From the NCBI GenBank assembly GCA_949152475.1, contig OX424561.1, forward strand, positions 43,800,802-43,864,801: a stretch of 64,000 nucleotides of DNA, in the 5' to 3' direction. Origin of the DNA: Terebella lapidaria (taxonomy: Eukaryota; Annelida; Polychaeta; Terebellida; Terebellidae). This document shows positions 1 to 8,953 of the stretch, one piece after another. The notes under the pieces are model-generated. The model was not told the DNA's origin. It worked only from the letters and a program-made list of their open reading frames with translations, and searched no databases. A program made the position numbers and the translations under genes. Position 1 is the first letter of the stretch; the number at the start of each line of letters is the position of its first letter.

Positions 1-365
1 CTTTGGAGATTTGGTCAAGCCCTTCGAAAAAATGTTATGTTACATCATGATGACCCAATGTCCTAAGCTTAGGAAATTGGGTCAAGCCCTTCGAAAAGTT
101 TGTATGTTACATTATGATGACCCAATGCTCTAAGCTTAGGAGATTGGGTCAAGCCCTCCAAAAAGTTTTAGTTTTACAATATGATGACCCAATGCCCTAA
201 GCTTAGGAGATTGGGTCAAGCCCTTCGAAAAGTGTTTATGTTACATAGTGATGACCCAATGCCCTAAGCTTAGGAGATTGGATCAAGACCTTCGAAAGGT
301 TTTTGCATTTAATTTACATCATAATGACCCAATGCCCTAATCTTCGGAGCCTGGGTCAAGCCATG
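1..365. repeat. 66-bp tandem repeat (about 5.5 copies)
   Basis: A unit of about 66-68 bp containing 'GGGTCAAGCCCTTCGAAAAG', 'ATGATGACCCAATGCCCTAA' and the palindrome CTAAGCTTAG recurs five to six times with a few mismatches each. The first copy is cut by the window edge. GGGTCA and TGACCC give each unit an internal dyad. No coding potential is seen. Confidence 0.9.
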
Positions 366-835
366 TATGTGTGTGTGGTTTGGTGTTGTGACATTACTTC
401 ACTATTAAACTCGTTACTTTGTGAATTTAATGAAGTTCATGGTTTGATAGTCAGTTTCTGATTATTGACGATCATGCTTCGGTTAGCTTCTTGACAACTG
501 TCTAGTAACGATGTTAATAATATATGAAATTGTATGGGATATTGCACTATATCATGTTATGACAAAATCGTTATAAATGCATTAGAGTGGCATTTCAAAC
601 TTAAATTTTGAATGGGATACCCATGTGATGCTTAGCGAATTGCCATGCTACATTCAAGACCCATTCACCCTCCCCCAACCCCTCGGTTTATGTTATTCAG
701 GACACGCACGTGTCACGTGCTGTTATCATTGTTGGTGTAGATAAATATGCGCATGTATATAATCTTTCTGGAAGATAAAAAATATAGGTACACGTAGGTC
801 TGTCATAATGATTGTATCAGACCAGACCATTGTAT
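366..835. other. No gene recognised; 5' flank of the PLE array
   Basis: Unique-looking AT-rich sequence with no supported ORF. It includes a CACGTG palindrome near 714. It ends abruptly where sequence identical to the interior of the Penelope element ORF1 begins (CACTGGGGTGTTAACC), marking the 5' truncation point of the first unit. Confidence 0.5.
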
Positions 836-1756
836 CACTGGGGTGTTAACCGTCATGGTCAAGGCTCTAACTTCTTTGGCCGCCTCCTAATGGACCTAAA
901 ACGTGCCAACTCTCCTACTAACAATCCTAAACCCTCTCGCTCTTCACCTCCATCTTCAAATAACACCCCTCCCTCTGTGTCCACTTCTAACCGCTTCCAA
1001 CTCCTTGATACCCTCTCTAACCCTCCTTGTCTATCATCATCTGATGATTGGCCACCTCTCTCTCGCTCTTCTCCTGATAACCGCCTTAGTGCCACGCCCA
1101 AACGGCGTCCGCGCTCTCCTTCTTCTCCTGAACTCTCACCCTCCTCTCTACCCAAAGGCAAACGCACTCGCTTTGTCTCTCCTAAAAACTCTCCTAACAC
1201 CACTTTCCATGTCTCTCCTTCCACTATCAGAGGACCCAAAACTCTTTGGGCCCTTCCTAAACTAACCTCCTCCACTGTCATCCTCGGCTCTTCTAACCTT
1301 TCTCGCATCACCAAATCCCCTGTCAGTGATATCCAAGTTGTGTCTTATCCTGGAGCTTTGTTCAACCATCTAAGAATGATGTTCACGGCCTGTAAAAAAT
1401 CATTTGATGCCCCCCAAAACTTAATCTTAAGTGTAGGCCTGAACAATCGAAGCTCCAAACCAAGTGTTACTTCAATTCCAGAACTGAGGAATATGCTCAG
1501 CAGTGCTTTCCGAATCTTCCCCCACTCCAAAATTCTCATTCCAAAAATTAACTACTCAGACAATCTTCCGTCTGTAGAGAAACGCAACTTGGATATGATT
1601 AACAGGGCTTTGGATGACATGAGTTCACGTTTCAGCAATCTCACAGTTGTTAAACAGTTGGATCCAATCAAGTTTTCTACACAGACAGATAACATTCATT
1701 GGACTGAACAAACGGCCAATGAAATGTTGAAATTCTGGCTCAGTCATTTAAACTAA
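836..1756 (+). pseudogene. PLE ORF1 fragment: end of NADAR domain, linker and SGNH hydrolase domain
   Basis: The element-derived frame begins at the HWGVNRHGQGSNFFGRLL block, the last conserved block of the NADAR fold, and runs to the normal ORF1 stop. It holds the whole Ser/Pro/Arg-rich linker and the SGNH-type domain, with LGSSN as block I, VSYPGA as the oxyanion glycine block, SVGLNN as block III and TDNIHW as the Asp-x-x-His block. The frame stays open into upstream flank, but that part is unrelated to the element. With no promoter or native start, this is a truncated copy although its frame is intact. Confidence 0.8.
1747..1753 (+). promoter_or_regulatory. Predicted -1 ribosomal frameshift site T_TTA_AAC (unit 1)
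   Basis: The heptamer TTTAAAC lies exactly in the ORF1 zero frame as T TTA AAC and is followed directly by the ORF1 TAA. ORF2 is open in the -1 frame from 1723 through this site. The heptamer matches the X_XXY_YYZ consensus and is the one coronaviruses use. A weak 4-bp stem (GAGT/ACTC) begins 13 nt downstream, but a strong stimulatory structure is not obvious. Confidence 0.7.
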
Positions 1757-4035
1757 ATCATTCTGAGAGTCCACCGAACTCCAGTACGACTAATAATGTT
1801 GTAAACCTTTCCAAATTTACACTTTCGGACACACAAATCGCTCTTCTAAATCGTGGTTTGACATTTGTTCCCACACCCAAAATAACATTGGATCCAATTA
1901 AACAAGCTGTGCAAGATTTTGGTAGAAAACTCAAACTTCAAAATTATTTTTCTCACCGTCCAAATTCATTCACAAATAGATCAAAATTCACTCCAAAATC
2001 TACCTGGACTCCACCGAGTTCCATGATTGACAAGCCCGTTTTAGATTGCATTTCGGCAATATCTAAGGAAATTGAAAACTTGAAAATTCAACCAGAAACC
2101 AAAAACCTAACAAAAATGGAATATAAAACTATAAAGAATTTACAAAATAACGTAGACTTGGTAATTAAAAAAGCAGATAAAGGTAGTGCAGTCGTAATTA
2201 TGGATAGGCAAAATTATATTAATGAAGGCTTTCGTCAATTATACAATCCAGCTCATTACAGAGAAATTGACACTCCTCTTTACCTAGAAAATTCAGCAAA
2301 AATAACAAAAATTTTAAAAGGATTACGCAATTCTGGATGCCTTTCTGAAAAAGTATTCCAATTTCTTTTACCACCAGAACGCCCTCGTCAAAGAAGATTT
2401 TATATGCTACCTAAAATTCATAAACCCAAAGACTCCTGGCCAATTCCAAATGTAATGCCTCCAGGGCGCCCAATTGTTTCGGACTGCAGCAGTGAATCTG
2501 AAAAAGTAGCTATGTATATTGATTCATATATAAAAGATCAAGCAAATAAGCATCCGTCATATATAAAAAACATGTATGACTTTTTAGATAAAGTTAGAGG
2601 GCTTGAACTAGATCCAAATTCTTTACTAATCACTTTAGATGTTGAAAGTATGTATACTAATATAAATCATGAAGAAGGTATCCAAGCAATTAAAAATGCA
2701 TTCCCGACTTTGGCAAACAATGAACTATTCAAAGGTATAATAGAATTATTGGAAATTTCACTTAAATGTAATGACTTTGAATTTGACGGTAAGACATTCC
2801 TACAAGTTTCAGGCACAGCCATGGGTCAGAAATATGCACCTCATTATGCAGATATTTATATGGCTGAATTTGAAAAGCAAGCTTTACAAAAGTGTCCATT
2901 CAAACCAGATTGCTATTATAGGTATTTAGATGACATTTTCCTCATTTGGCCACATGGCATTTCCAAATTTCACCAGTTTCTCGAAATTTTCAATTCTCAT
3001 AGGGCATCAATCAACTTCAAAGCTGAAATTAGTACTGATTCAGTTAATTTTTTGGATACTACTTTGTTCAGGAGCAAAGAAAACACATTAGAAGCAAAAG
3101 TTTTCTTCAAGCCAACGGATACTCATCAGTTGTTGCATAAGCTCTCTTTTCATCCAAAACACACTTATAAAGGACTAATCAAGTCCCAAGTTTTTCGATT
3201 TTTCCAAATTTGCTCATATCCAGATGATGTTGAATCAGCTTGTCAAATATTATTCAAGGCACTTTCGAAACGTAACTATTCAAAACGTTGGCTTCGCAAA
3301 ATCAAGAATGAAACATTGAGAATTTTGAACAGTGAGGAAAGACTAGGTGCTGATTTTCAATTGCCCACTTCCAGCTCGTCTGGCTCAAAACCTTGTAATT
3401 CTAGACAATGTCAGACATGTCATTTAGTTCCAAATTGTCAAAATTTCTCGGGATCAGTTTTTGAACAGACCTACTCAATCAACTCAGCTTTGGATTGCAA
3501 CTCAGAAAATATAATTTATCTATACACTTGTAAGCTTTGCGAAAAACAATATGTAGGTGAAACCGGTAAATCACTCAAATTCAGAAACAATCGTCACCGT
3601 GCTGCAATAACTAGCTGCAATGAGGAAAATGCATTATACAGTCATCTATCTAAATTTCACAGCAAAACTGAATTTTCCATTGAATGTTTTTCTCTTTTAC
3701 CAATTGAACAGGTTTCCGATCTTGGTGATGAACTTTTAAACAAACAATGGCGACTTGAAAGGGAATATTGTTGGATTGATACTCTAGGCACTTTCGAACC
3801 TCATGGCCTCAACGTTCAAAAATTTACAAAGTATGACCCTTTGAACAAAAGTAAAAATAAATTCGACATGGTGTATATAGTACCCTTCTCAAAAACAGGT
3901 ACTCTTTCAGCCCAAATTGTTAAAAAGCATATGAAACAACTCAACAAAAATACTGATGGTGATATTAAAATAGCAACAGCTTACAAGAAGCATCAAAATC
4001 TTAAAGAACTTTTAGTCAGAAGCAAACTTAAATAA
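1753..4035 (+). CDS. PLE ORF2: Penelope-type reverse transcriptase with GIY-YIG endonuclease (unit 1)
   Basis: The RT copies element RNA into DNA and the GIY-YIG domain nicks the target. The start given is the first -1 frame codon after the slippery site, because the first in-frame ATG lies well inside the conserved N-terminus (LLNRGLTFVPTPK). Counted from the TTG of that block, the order is IKKADKGSAVVIMD (about 104-116), FYMLPKIHKP (181-190), motif A with Asp261 in LDVESMYTNI, motif B GTAMGQKYAPHYAD, motif C YLDD (356-359), the PLE thumb KPTDTHQLLH, a Cys-rich segment CNSRQCQTC, and the GIY-YIG core IIYLYTC...YVGETG (552-570) with FRNNRH and LEREYCWID...GLN. All RT and nuclease motifs look intact. 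Alternative: translation by reinitiation rather than frameshifting. Confidence 0.88.
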   Translation, partial: LNHSESPPNSSTTNNVVNLSKFTLSDTQIALLNRGLTFVPTPKITLDPIKQAVQDFGRKLKLQNYFSHRPNSFTNRSKFTPKSTWTPPSSMIDKPVLDCISAISKEIENLKIQPETKNLTKMEYKTIKNLQNNVDLVIKKADKGSAVVIMDRQNYINEGFRQLYNPAHYREIDTPLYLENSAKITKILKGLRNSGCLSEKVFQFLLPPERPRQRRFYMLPKIHKPKDSWPIPNVMPPGRPIVSDCSSESEKVAMYIDSYIKDQANKHPSYIKNMYDFLDKVRGLELDPNSLLITLDVESMYTNINHEEGIQAIKNAFPTLANNELFKGIIELLEISLKCNDFEFDGKTFLQVSGTAMGQKYAPHYADIYMAEFEKQALQKCPFKPDCYYRYLDDIFLIWPHGISKFHQFLEIFNSHRASINFKAEISTDSVNFLDTTLFRSKENTLEAKVFFKPTDTHQLLHKLSFHPKHTYKGLIKSQVFRFFQICSYPDDVESACQILFKALSKRNYSKRWLRKIKNETLRILNSEERLGADFQLPTSSSSGSKPCNSRQCQTCHLVPNCQNFSGSVFEQTYSINSALDCNSENIIYLYTCKLCEKQYVGETGKSLKFRNNRHRAAITSCNEENALYSHLSKFHSKTEFSIECFSLLPIEQVSDLGDELLNKQWRLEREYCWIDTLGTFEPHGLNVQKFTKYDPLNKSKNKFDMVYIVPFSKTGTLSAQIVKKHMKQLNKNTDGDIKIATAYKKHQNLKELLVRSKLK

Positions 4036-4445
4036 TCCAACAAAATTTGTTCAATGTCGCTCATTGAATTTTTATTGCTGTTTTATGTTATGTGTTACTC
4101 TTACAATTATCTTGTGCCAGTGCATTTTTTATACTCTCCAAAACATACTTAGCCCGTGCCTAGCATATTGTAAGAGTCAAAACACATTTATAAATATTTT
4201 ATGAATATTTTGTTTTTCAGTTCATTTTAGTACATTTTGTTTTTATTTCATCGCATTTTATTTGAAGTCTCCTGAAGCAATGCAAGTCAATTTGACACAT
4301 CTTCAGTTTCAAAAAAACAATTTCATGCCTAATAAAATCTCTGCCTAAGAATCTATTGCTGGAAAGCACCGCAGTAATACCATTTTGAAAATACTTCCTT
4401 TCAGCATACTTCAAAAAATATAACTTCAAACGCTAATTATGTTTA

Positions 4446-4622
4446 TCAATCAACTAACTGCTAATTGTTTTACTCAGTGTCAGATACGCATATAAGAAAC
4501 AATTAAATTCACTAACTGTTAATTATCTATACTCAACATATGTCACTCTTCTTGGCAAACTGTTCTGGAAACTGCTAATTGATTTGCTCAACCATTGGTA
4601 AACTGTTAATTGATTTACTCAA
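4446..4622 (+). promoter_or_regulatory. Iterated motif upstream of the PLE TATA box
   Basis: A motif close to AACTGYTAATTGWTTTRCTCA occurs four times at irregular spacing just upstream of the TATA box. Such iteration ahead of a promoter could be a set of binding sites. The same block recurs in unit 3. Its role is inferred from position only. Confidence 0.4.
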
Positions 4623-4655
4623 ACAAAATTGACATTGGCACAAGCCAATATTTCC

Positions 4656-4663
4656 TATAAATA
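4656..4663 (+). promoter_or_regulatory. TATA box of PLE unit 2
   Basis: TATAAATA stands in an AT-poor local context (CCTATAAATACTGC), about 30 bp before TCTCTAGACTTCCGC, which would put transcription start immediately ahead of the hammerhead-like motif. PLE promoters are known to lie in the 5' (pseudo-LTR) region. The call is inference from sequence and spacing. Confidence 0.5.
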
Positions 4664-4693
4664 CTGCAACCACAGTAGGTTCTCTAGACTTCC

Positions 4694-4731
4694 GCACTTG
4701 ACAAAGGATTCAACTCCGAAACCGGTCGTGC
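4694..4731 (+). ncRNA. Hammerhead-like ribozyme motif (unit 2)
   Basis: Reading 5' to 3': stem I strand GCAC, core TTGACAA, stem II GGA-TTCAAC-TCC, GAAA, minimal stem III C-CG-G, then TC and the returning stem I strand GTGC. This is the type I hammerhead order with predicted cleavage after GGTC. Compared with the CUGANGA core, the two changes (C3 to U, G8 to A) fall on bases that pair with each other, so pairing is kept. There is one unpaired A at the base of stem II. PLEs are known to carry minimal hammerheads with very short stem III. Activity is uncertain. Confidence 0.5.
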
Positions 4732-4748
4732 AACAGGCAGAGTACATT

Positions 4749-4833
4749 GTGAGTAACCTCTTTTATATTGTTTTGTATTATTTTGTTGTGTTTTAGATAC
4801 TGGTCAGATTATTGACCATATCTTTGCATTCAG
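4749..4833 (+). other. Probable 5'-UTR intron of PLE unit 2
   Basis: A strong donor (ATT|GTGAGTAA) is followed by T-rich sequence and two possible acceptors: TTTTAG at 4791-4796 and the better spaced TTGCATTCAG ending at 4833. An 85-nt intron between promoter and ORF1 resembles the short intron described in Drosophila Penelope. No transcript evidence is available here. Confidence 0.4.
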
Positions 4834-4964
4834 GTTTCTTCAAACGTTGTGTTCTCATTTTATACAATTGTTTTTATTGTTCATAATTTTATCCTTTGGT
4901 TTTATCATCCAAATCAAACACGTTCTGGTTTTAATACTTTCAAAATTAATTGCTGAAACGTATC

Positions 4965-6674
4965 ATGGCTCTTTCTAAACCTCCTCACTTCCGTTCTTTT
5001 TACACTCTTCTTCAATGTTTTCACCACCTGTCACTAATGCTCCAGCAGTCTCAAGGCCAAGTCACCAGGGCTTTCAGTAAAAAACAACAACACCTGGATG
5101 ACTTCATTAAACCTGCTTGTTCTGGTCCCCTAATCAAACAAAAAATCTCCAAAATTAATCAAAATTGGGTACAAAACGTGACCAAACATTTGGTGGAACA
5201 CTATGAGAGCTCAATTCAAAACCTTTTGGCCCACATTTCCTCTTTAGGTTTATCAGATTCGGACATTGCAAATTCGGTAGCTCTCGTCATTCAGCAGGCT
5301 AAATCTCATTTCGGCAAAAAACTTCAGGCTTCCACCATCCAGAAATTCAAAACCTCTACTCTTCCAAATTCCCCTATTCCAAATTCTAACTCTCAATCAA
5401 AACCTCAGACTTGCGAGGTAAAAGGTCACAAACACCCACTTAGTAATTTCTTCCCATGTAATATATCCTATCGTGGTATGAGATTCCCTAGCCTTGAGCA
5501 CATCTATCAGTATCACAAAGCCCGGTACCATGACTGTCAACACCTAGCCAATCGGATCCTCAGGGCTCCCCATGCAGGAGTGGCCAAACGTTTGGCTAGT
5601 GAAATTCCTAGCCTGTCCCCATTCTGGCATAAAAGTAAAAATGGAATCATGCGTCAACTTCTTCAAGTTAAGTTTAATTCTTGCAAATTGTTCCGTGACA
5701 CTCTGATGGGTCTTCCTGAAGGGTGTCACATTGTCCATCCAGTTCCTGACAGCCACTGGGGTGTTAACCGTCATGGTCAAGGCTCTAACTTCTTTGGCCG
5801 CCTCCTAATGGACCTAAAACGTGCCAACTCTCCTACTAACAATCCTAAACCCTCTCGCTCTTCACCTCCATCTTCAAATAACACCCCTCCCTCTGTGTCC
5901 ACTTCTAACCGCTTCCAACTCCTTGATACCCTCTCTAACCCTCCTTGTCTATCATCATCTGATGATTGGCCACCTCTCTCTCGCTCTTCTCCTGATAACC
6001 GCCTTAGTGCCACGCCCAAACGGCGTCCGCGCTCTCCTTCTTCTCCTGAACTCTCACCCTCCTCTCTACCCAAAGGCAAACGCACTCGCTTTGTCTCTCC
6101 TAAAAACTCTCCTAACACCACTTTCCATGTCTCTCCTTCCACTATCAGAGGACCCAAAACTTTTTGGGCCCTTCCTAAACTAACCTCCTCCACTGTCATC
6201 CTCGGCTCTTCTAACCTTTCTCGCATCACCAAATCCCCTGTCAGTGATATCCAAGTTGTGTCTTATCCTGGAGCTTTGTTCAACCATCTAAGAATGATGT
6301 TCACGGCCTGTAAAAAATCATTTGATGCCCCCCAAAACTTAATCTTAAGTGTAGGCCTGAACAATCGAAGCTCCAAACCAAGTGTTACTTCAATTCCAGA
6401 ACTGAGGAATATGCTCAGCAGTGCTTTCCGAATCTTCCCCCACTCCAAAATTCTCATTCCAAAAATTAACTACTCAGACAATCTTCCGTCTGTAGAGAAA
6501 CGCAACTTGGATATGATTAACAGGGCTTTGGATGACATGAGTTCACGTTTCAGCAATCTCACAGTTGTTAAACAGTTGGATCCAATCAAGTTTTCTACAC
6601 AGACAGATAACATTCATTGGACTGAACAAACGGCCAATGAAATGTTGAAATTCTGGCTCAGTCATTTAAACTAA
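4965..6674 (+). CDS. PLE ORF1: NADAR domain - Ser/Pro/Arg-rich linker - SGNH hydrolase domain (569 aa)
   Basis: The start is the first in-frame ATG, with a good context (ATCATGG). Residues 1-150 are unassigned. Residues about 153-285 form a NADAR (YbiA/DUF1768) domain: LSNFFP (159-164), YRGMRFPSLEH (to His179), YQYHKA (181-186), a conserved Trp221, MRQLLQVKF (229-237), DSHWG (262-266) and NFFGRLLM (275-282). NADAR enzymes cleave N-glycosidic bonds, and members remove ADP-ribose from guanine in nucleic acids. Residues 285-400 are a basic Ser/Pro-rich linker with KRRPRS (possible nuclear signal). Residues about 407-569 match an SGNH hydrolase: Ser416 in GSSN, Gly436, GLNN, and Asp548/His551 in DNIHW. 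Esterase domains occur in ORF1 of CR1-like LINEs and in rotifer Terminons. The NADAR fusion is the unusual part, and what it acts on is unknown. Confidence 0.85.
   Translation: MALSKPPHFRSFYTLLQCFHHLSLMLQQSQGQVTRAFSKKQQHLDDFIKPACSGPLIKQKISKINQNWVQNVTKHLVEHYESSIQNLLAHISSLGLSDSDIANSVALVIQQAKSHFGKKLQASTIQKFKTSTLPNSPIPNSNSQSKPQTCEVKGHKHPLSNFFPCNISYRGMRFPSLEHIYQYHKARYHDCQHLANRILRAPHAGVAKRLASEIPSLSPFWHKSKNGIMRQLLQVKFNSCKLFRDTLMGLPEGCHIVHPVPDSHWGVNRHGQGSNFFGRLLMDLKRANSPTNNPKPSRSSPPSSNNTPPSVSTSNRFQLLDTLSNPPCLSSSDDWPPLSRSSPDNRLSATPKRRPRSPSSPELSPSSLPKGKRTRFVSPKNSPNTTFHVSPSTIRGPKTFWALPKLTSSTVILGSSNLSRITKSPVSDIQVVSYPGALFNHLRMMFTACKKSFDAPQNLILSVGLNNRSSKPSVTSIPELRNMLSSAFRIFPHSKILIPKINYSDNLPSVEKRNLDMINRALDDMSSRFSNLTVVKQLDPIKFSTQTDNIHWTEQTANEMLKFWLSHLN
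6665..6671 (+). promoter_or_regulatory. Predicted -1 frameshift site T_TTA_AAC (unit 2)
   Basis: Same heptamer, frame and adjacency to the ORF1 TAA as in unit 1. In this complete unit, slippage would fuse 569 ORF1 residues to 760 ORF2 residues. Confidence 0.7.
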
Positions 6675-8953
6675 ATCATTCTGAGAGTCCACCGAACTCC
6701 AGTACGACTAATAATGTTGTAAACCTTTCCAAATTTACACTTTCGGACACACAAATCGCTCTTCTAAATCGTGGTTTGACATTTGTTCCCACACCCAAAA
6801 TAACATTGGATCCAATTAAACAAGCTGTGCAAGATTTTGGTAGAAAACTCAAACTTCAAAATTATTTTTCTCACCGTCCAAATTCATTCACAAATAGATC
6901 AAAATTCACTCCAAAATCTACCTGGACTCCACCGAGTTCCATGATTGACAAGCCCGTTTTAGATTGCATTTCGGCAATATCTAAGGAAATTGAAAACTTG
7001 AAAATTCAACCAGAAACCAAAAACCTAACAAAAATGGAATATAAAACTATAAAGAATTTACAAAATAACGTAGACTTGGTAATTAAAAAAGCAGATAAAG
7101 GTAGTGCAGTCGTAATTATGGATAGGCAAAATTATATTAATGAAGGCTTTCGTCAATTATACAATCCAGCTCATTACAGAGAAATTGACACTCCTCTTTA
7201 CCTAGAAAATTCAGCAAAAATAACAAAAATTTTAAAAGGATTACGCAATTCTGGATGCCTTTCTGAAAAAGTATTCCAATTTCTTTTACCACCAGAACGC
7301 CCTCGTCAAAGAAGATTTTATATGCTACCTAAAATTCATAAACCCAAAGACTCCTGGCCAATTCCAAATGTAATGCCTCCAGGGCGCCCAATTGTTTCGG
7401 ACTGCAGCAGTGAATCTGAAAAAGTAGCTATGTATATTGATTCATATATAAAAGATCAAGCAAATAAGCATCCGTCATATATAAAAAACACGTATGACTT
7501 TTTAGATAAAGTTAGAGGGCTTGAACTAGATCCAAATTCTTTACTAATCACTTTAGATGTTGAAAGTATGTATACTAATATAAATCATGAAGAAGGTATC
7601 CAAGCAATTAAAAATGCATTCCCGACTTTGGCAAACAATGAACTATTCAAAGGTATAATAGAATTATTGGAAATTTCACTTAAATGTAATGACTTTGAAT
7701 TTGACGGTAAGACATTCCTACAAGTTTCAGGCACAGCCATGGGTCAGAAATATGCACCTCATTATGCAGATATTTATATGGCTGAATTTGAAAAGCAAGC
7801 TTTACAAAAGTGTCCATTCAAACCAGATTGCTATTATAGGTATTTAGATGACATTTTCCTCATTTGGCCACATGGCATTTCCAAATTTCACCAGTTTCTC
7901 GAAATTTTCAATTCTCATAGGGCATCAATCAACTTCAAAGCTGAAATTAGTACTGATTCAGTTAATTTTTTGGATACTACTTTGTTCAGGAGCAAAGAAA
8001 ACACATTAGAAGCAAAAGTTTTCTTCAAGCCAACGGATACTCATCAGTTGTTGCATAAGCTCTCTTTTCATCCAAAACACACTTATAAAGGACTAATCAA
8101 GTCCCAAGTTTTTCGATTTTTCCAAATTTGCTCATATCCAGATGATGTTGAATCAGCTTGTCAAATATTATTCAAGGCACTTTCGAAACGTAACTATTCA
8201 AAACGTTGGCTTCGCAAAATCAAGAATGAAACATTGAGAATTTTGAACAGTGAGGAAAGACTAGGTGCTGATTTTCAATTGCCCACTTCCAGCTCATCTG
8301 GCTCAAAACCTTGTAATTCTAGACAATGTCAGACATGTCATTTAGTTCCAAATTGTCAAAATTTCTCGGGATCAGTTTTTGAACAGACCTACTCAATCAA
8401 CTCAGCTTTGGATTGCAACTCAGAAAATATAATTTATCTATACACTTGTAAGCTTTGCGAAAAACAATATGTAGGTGAAACCGGTAAATCACTCAAATTC
8501 AGAAACAATCGTCACCGTGCTGCAATAACTAGCTGCAATGAGGAAAATGCATTATACAGTCATCTATCTAAATTTCACAGCAAAACTGAATTTTCCATTG
8601 AATGTTTTTCTCTTTTACCAATTGAACAGGTTTCCGATCTTGGTGATGAACTTTTAAACAAACAATGGCGACTTGAAAGGGAATATTGTTGGATTGATAC
8701 TCTAGGCACTTTCGAACCTCATGGCCTCAACGTTCAAAAATTTACAAAGTATGACCCTTTGAACAAAAGTAAAAATAAATTCGACATGGTGTATATAGTA
8801 CCCTTCTCAAAAACAGGTACTCTTTCAGCCCAAATTGTTAAAAAGCATATGAAACAACTCAACAAAAATACTGATGGTGATATTAAAATAGCAACAGCTT
8901 ACAAGAAGCATCAAAATCTTAAAGAACTTTTAGTCAGAAGCAAACTTAAATAA
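6671..8953 (+). CDS. PLE ORF2: Penelope-type RT + GIY-YIG endonuclease (unit 2)
   Basis: Differs from the unit 1 protein by one residue seen (Thr for Met just before YDFLDKV). All RT motifs (LDVESMYTNI, GTAMGQKYAPH, YRYLDDIF), the Cys-rich linker and the GIY-YIG nuclease (IIYLYTCKLC, YVGETG, FRNNRH, LEREYCWID, GLNV) are present. The first 35 residues after the slippery site include LSDTQIALLNRGLTFVPTPK, the conserved start of PLE reverse transcriptases, which supports translation from the frameshift rather than from an internal ATG. The element falls in the endonuclease-bearing PLE group (Penelope/Poseidon/Neptune); which clade is not resolved by eye. Confidence 0.9.
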   Translation, partial: LNHSESPPNSSTTNNVVNLSKFTLSDTQIALLNRGLTFVPTPKITLDPIKQAVQDFGRKLKLQNYFSHRPNSFTNRSKFTPKSTWTPPSSMIDKPVLDCISAISKEIENLKIQPETKNLTKMEYKTIKNLQNNVDLVIKKADKGSAVVIMDRQNYINEGFRQLYNPAHYREIDTPLYLENSAKITKILKGLRNSGCLSEKVFQFLLPPERPRQRRFYMLPKIHKPKDSWPIPNVMPPGRPIVSDCSSESEKVAMYIDSYIKDQANKHPSYIKNTYDFLDKVRGLELDPNSLLITLDVESMYTNINHEEGIQAIKNAFPTLANNELFKGIIELLEISLKCNDFEFDGKTFLQVSGTAMGQKYAPHYADIYMAEFEKQALQKCPFKPDCYYRYLDDIFLIWPHGISKFHQFLEIFNSHRASINFKAEISTDSVNFLDTTLFRSKENTLEAKVFFKPTDTHQLLHKLSFHPKHTYKGLIKSQVFRFFQICSYPDDVESACQILFKALSKRNYSKRWLRKIKNETLRILNSEERLGADFQLPTSSSSGSKPCNSRQCQTCHLVPNCQNFSGSVFEQTYSINSALDCNSENIIYLYTCKLCEKQYVGETGKSLKFRNNRHRAAITSCNEENALYSHLSKFHSKTEFSIECFSLLPIEQVSDLGDELLNKQWRLEREYCWIDTLGTFEPHGLNVQKFTKYDPLNKSKNKFDMVYIVPFSKTGTLSAQIVKKHMKQLNKNTDGDIKIATAYKKHQNLKELLVRSKLK

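Larger units (their letters stand above)
836..4147 (+). mobile_element. Penelope-like element, unit 1 (5'-truncated)
   Basis: First of seven head-to-tail PLE copies. It enters the element inside the NADAR domain of ORF1, so the promoter region and ORF1 N-terminus are missing. The rest (linker, SGNH domain, slippery site, complete ORF2, 3' UTR) is present. It is nearly identical to unit 2: I see one amino-acid difference in the 725 C-terminal residues of ORF2 and one in the shared part of ORF1. The 3' UTR ends at CTCTCCAAAACATAC, the point where other units carry a (CATA)n tail. Confidence 0.85.

Noticed and set aside
859-1314. Long antisense open frame (151 codons, Glu/Arg/Gly-rich) opposite the ORF1 linker, repeated in units 2 and 3
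   Set aside because: It is the complement of a Ser/Pro/Arg-rich low-complexity coding region; composition and codon bias explain it, and it has no motif or promoter.
1754-1860. A strong pseudoknot downstream of the slippery site
   Set aside because: Only a 4-bp stem and a possible 4-bp long-range CCAC/GTGG pairing are visible; too weak to claim without folding and conservation.
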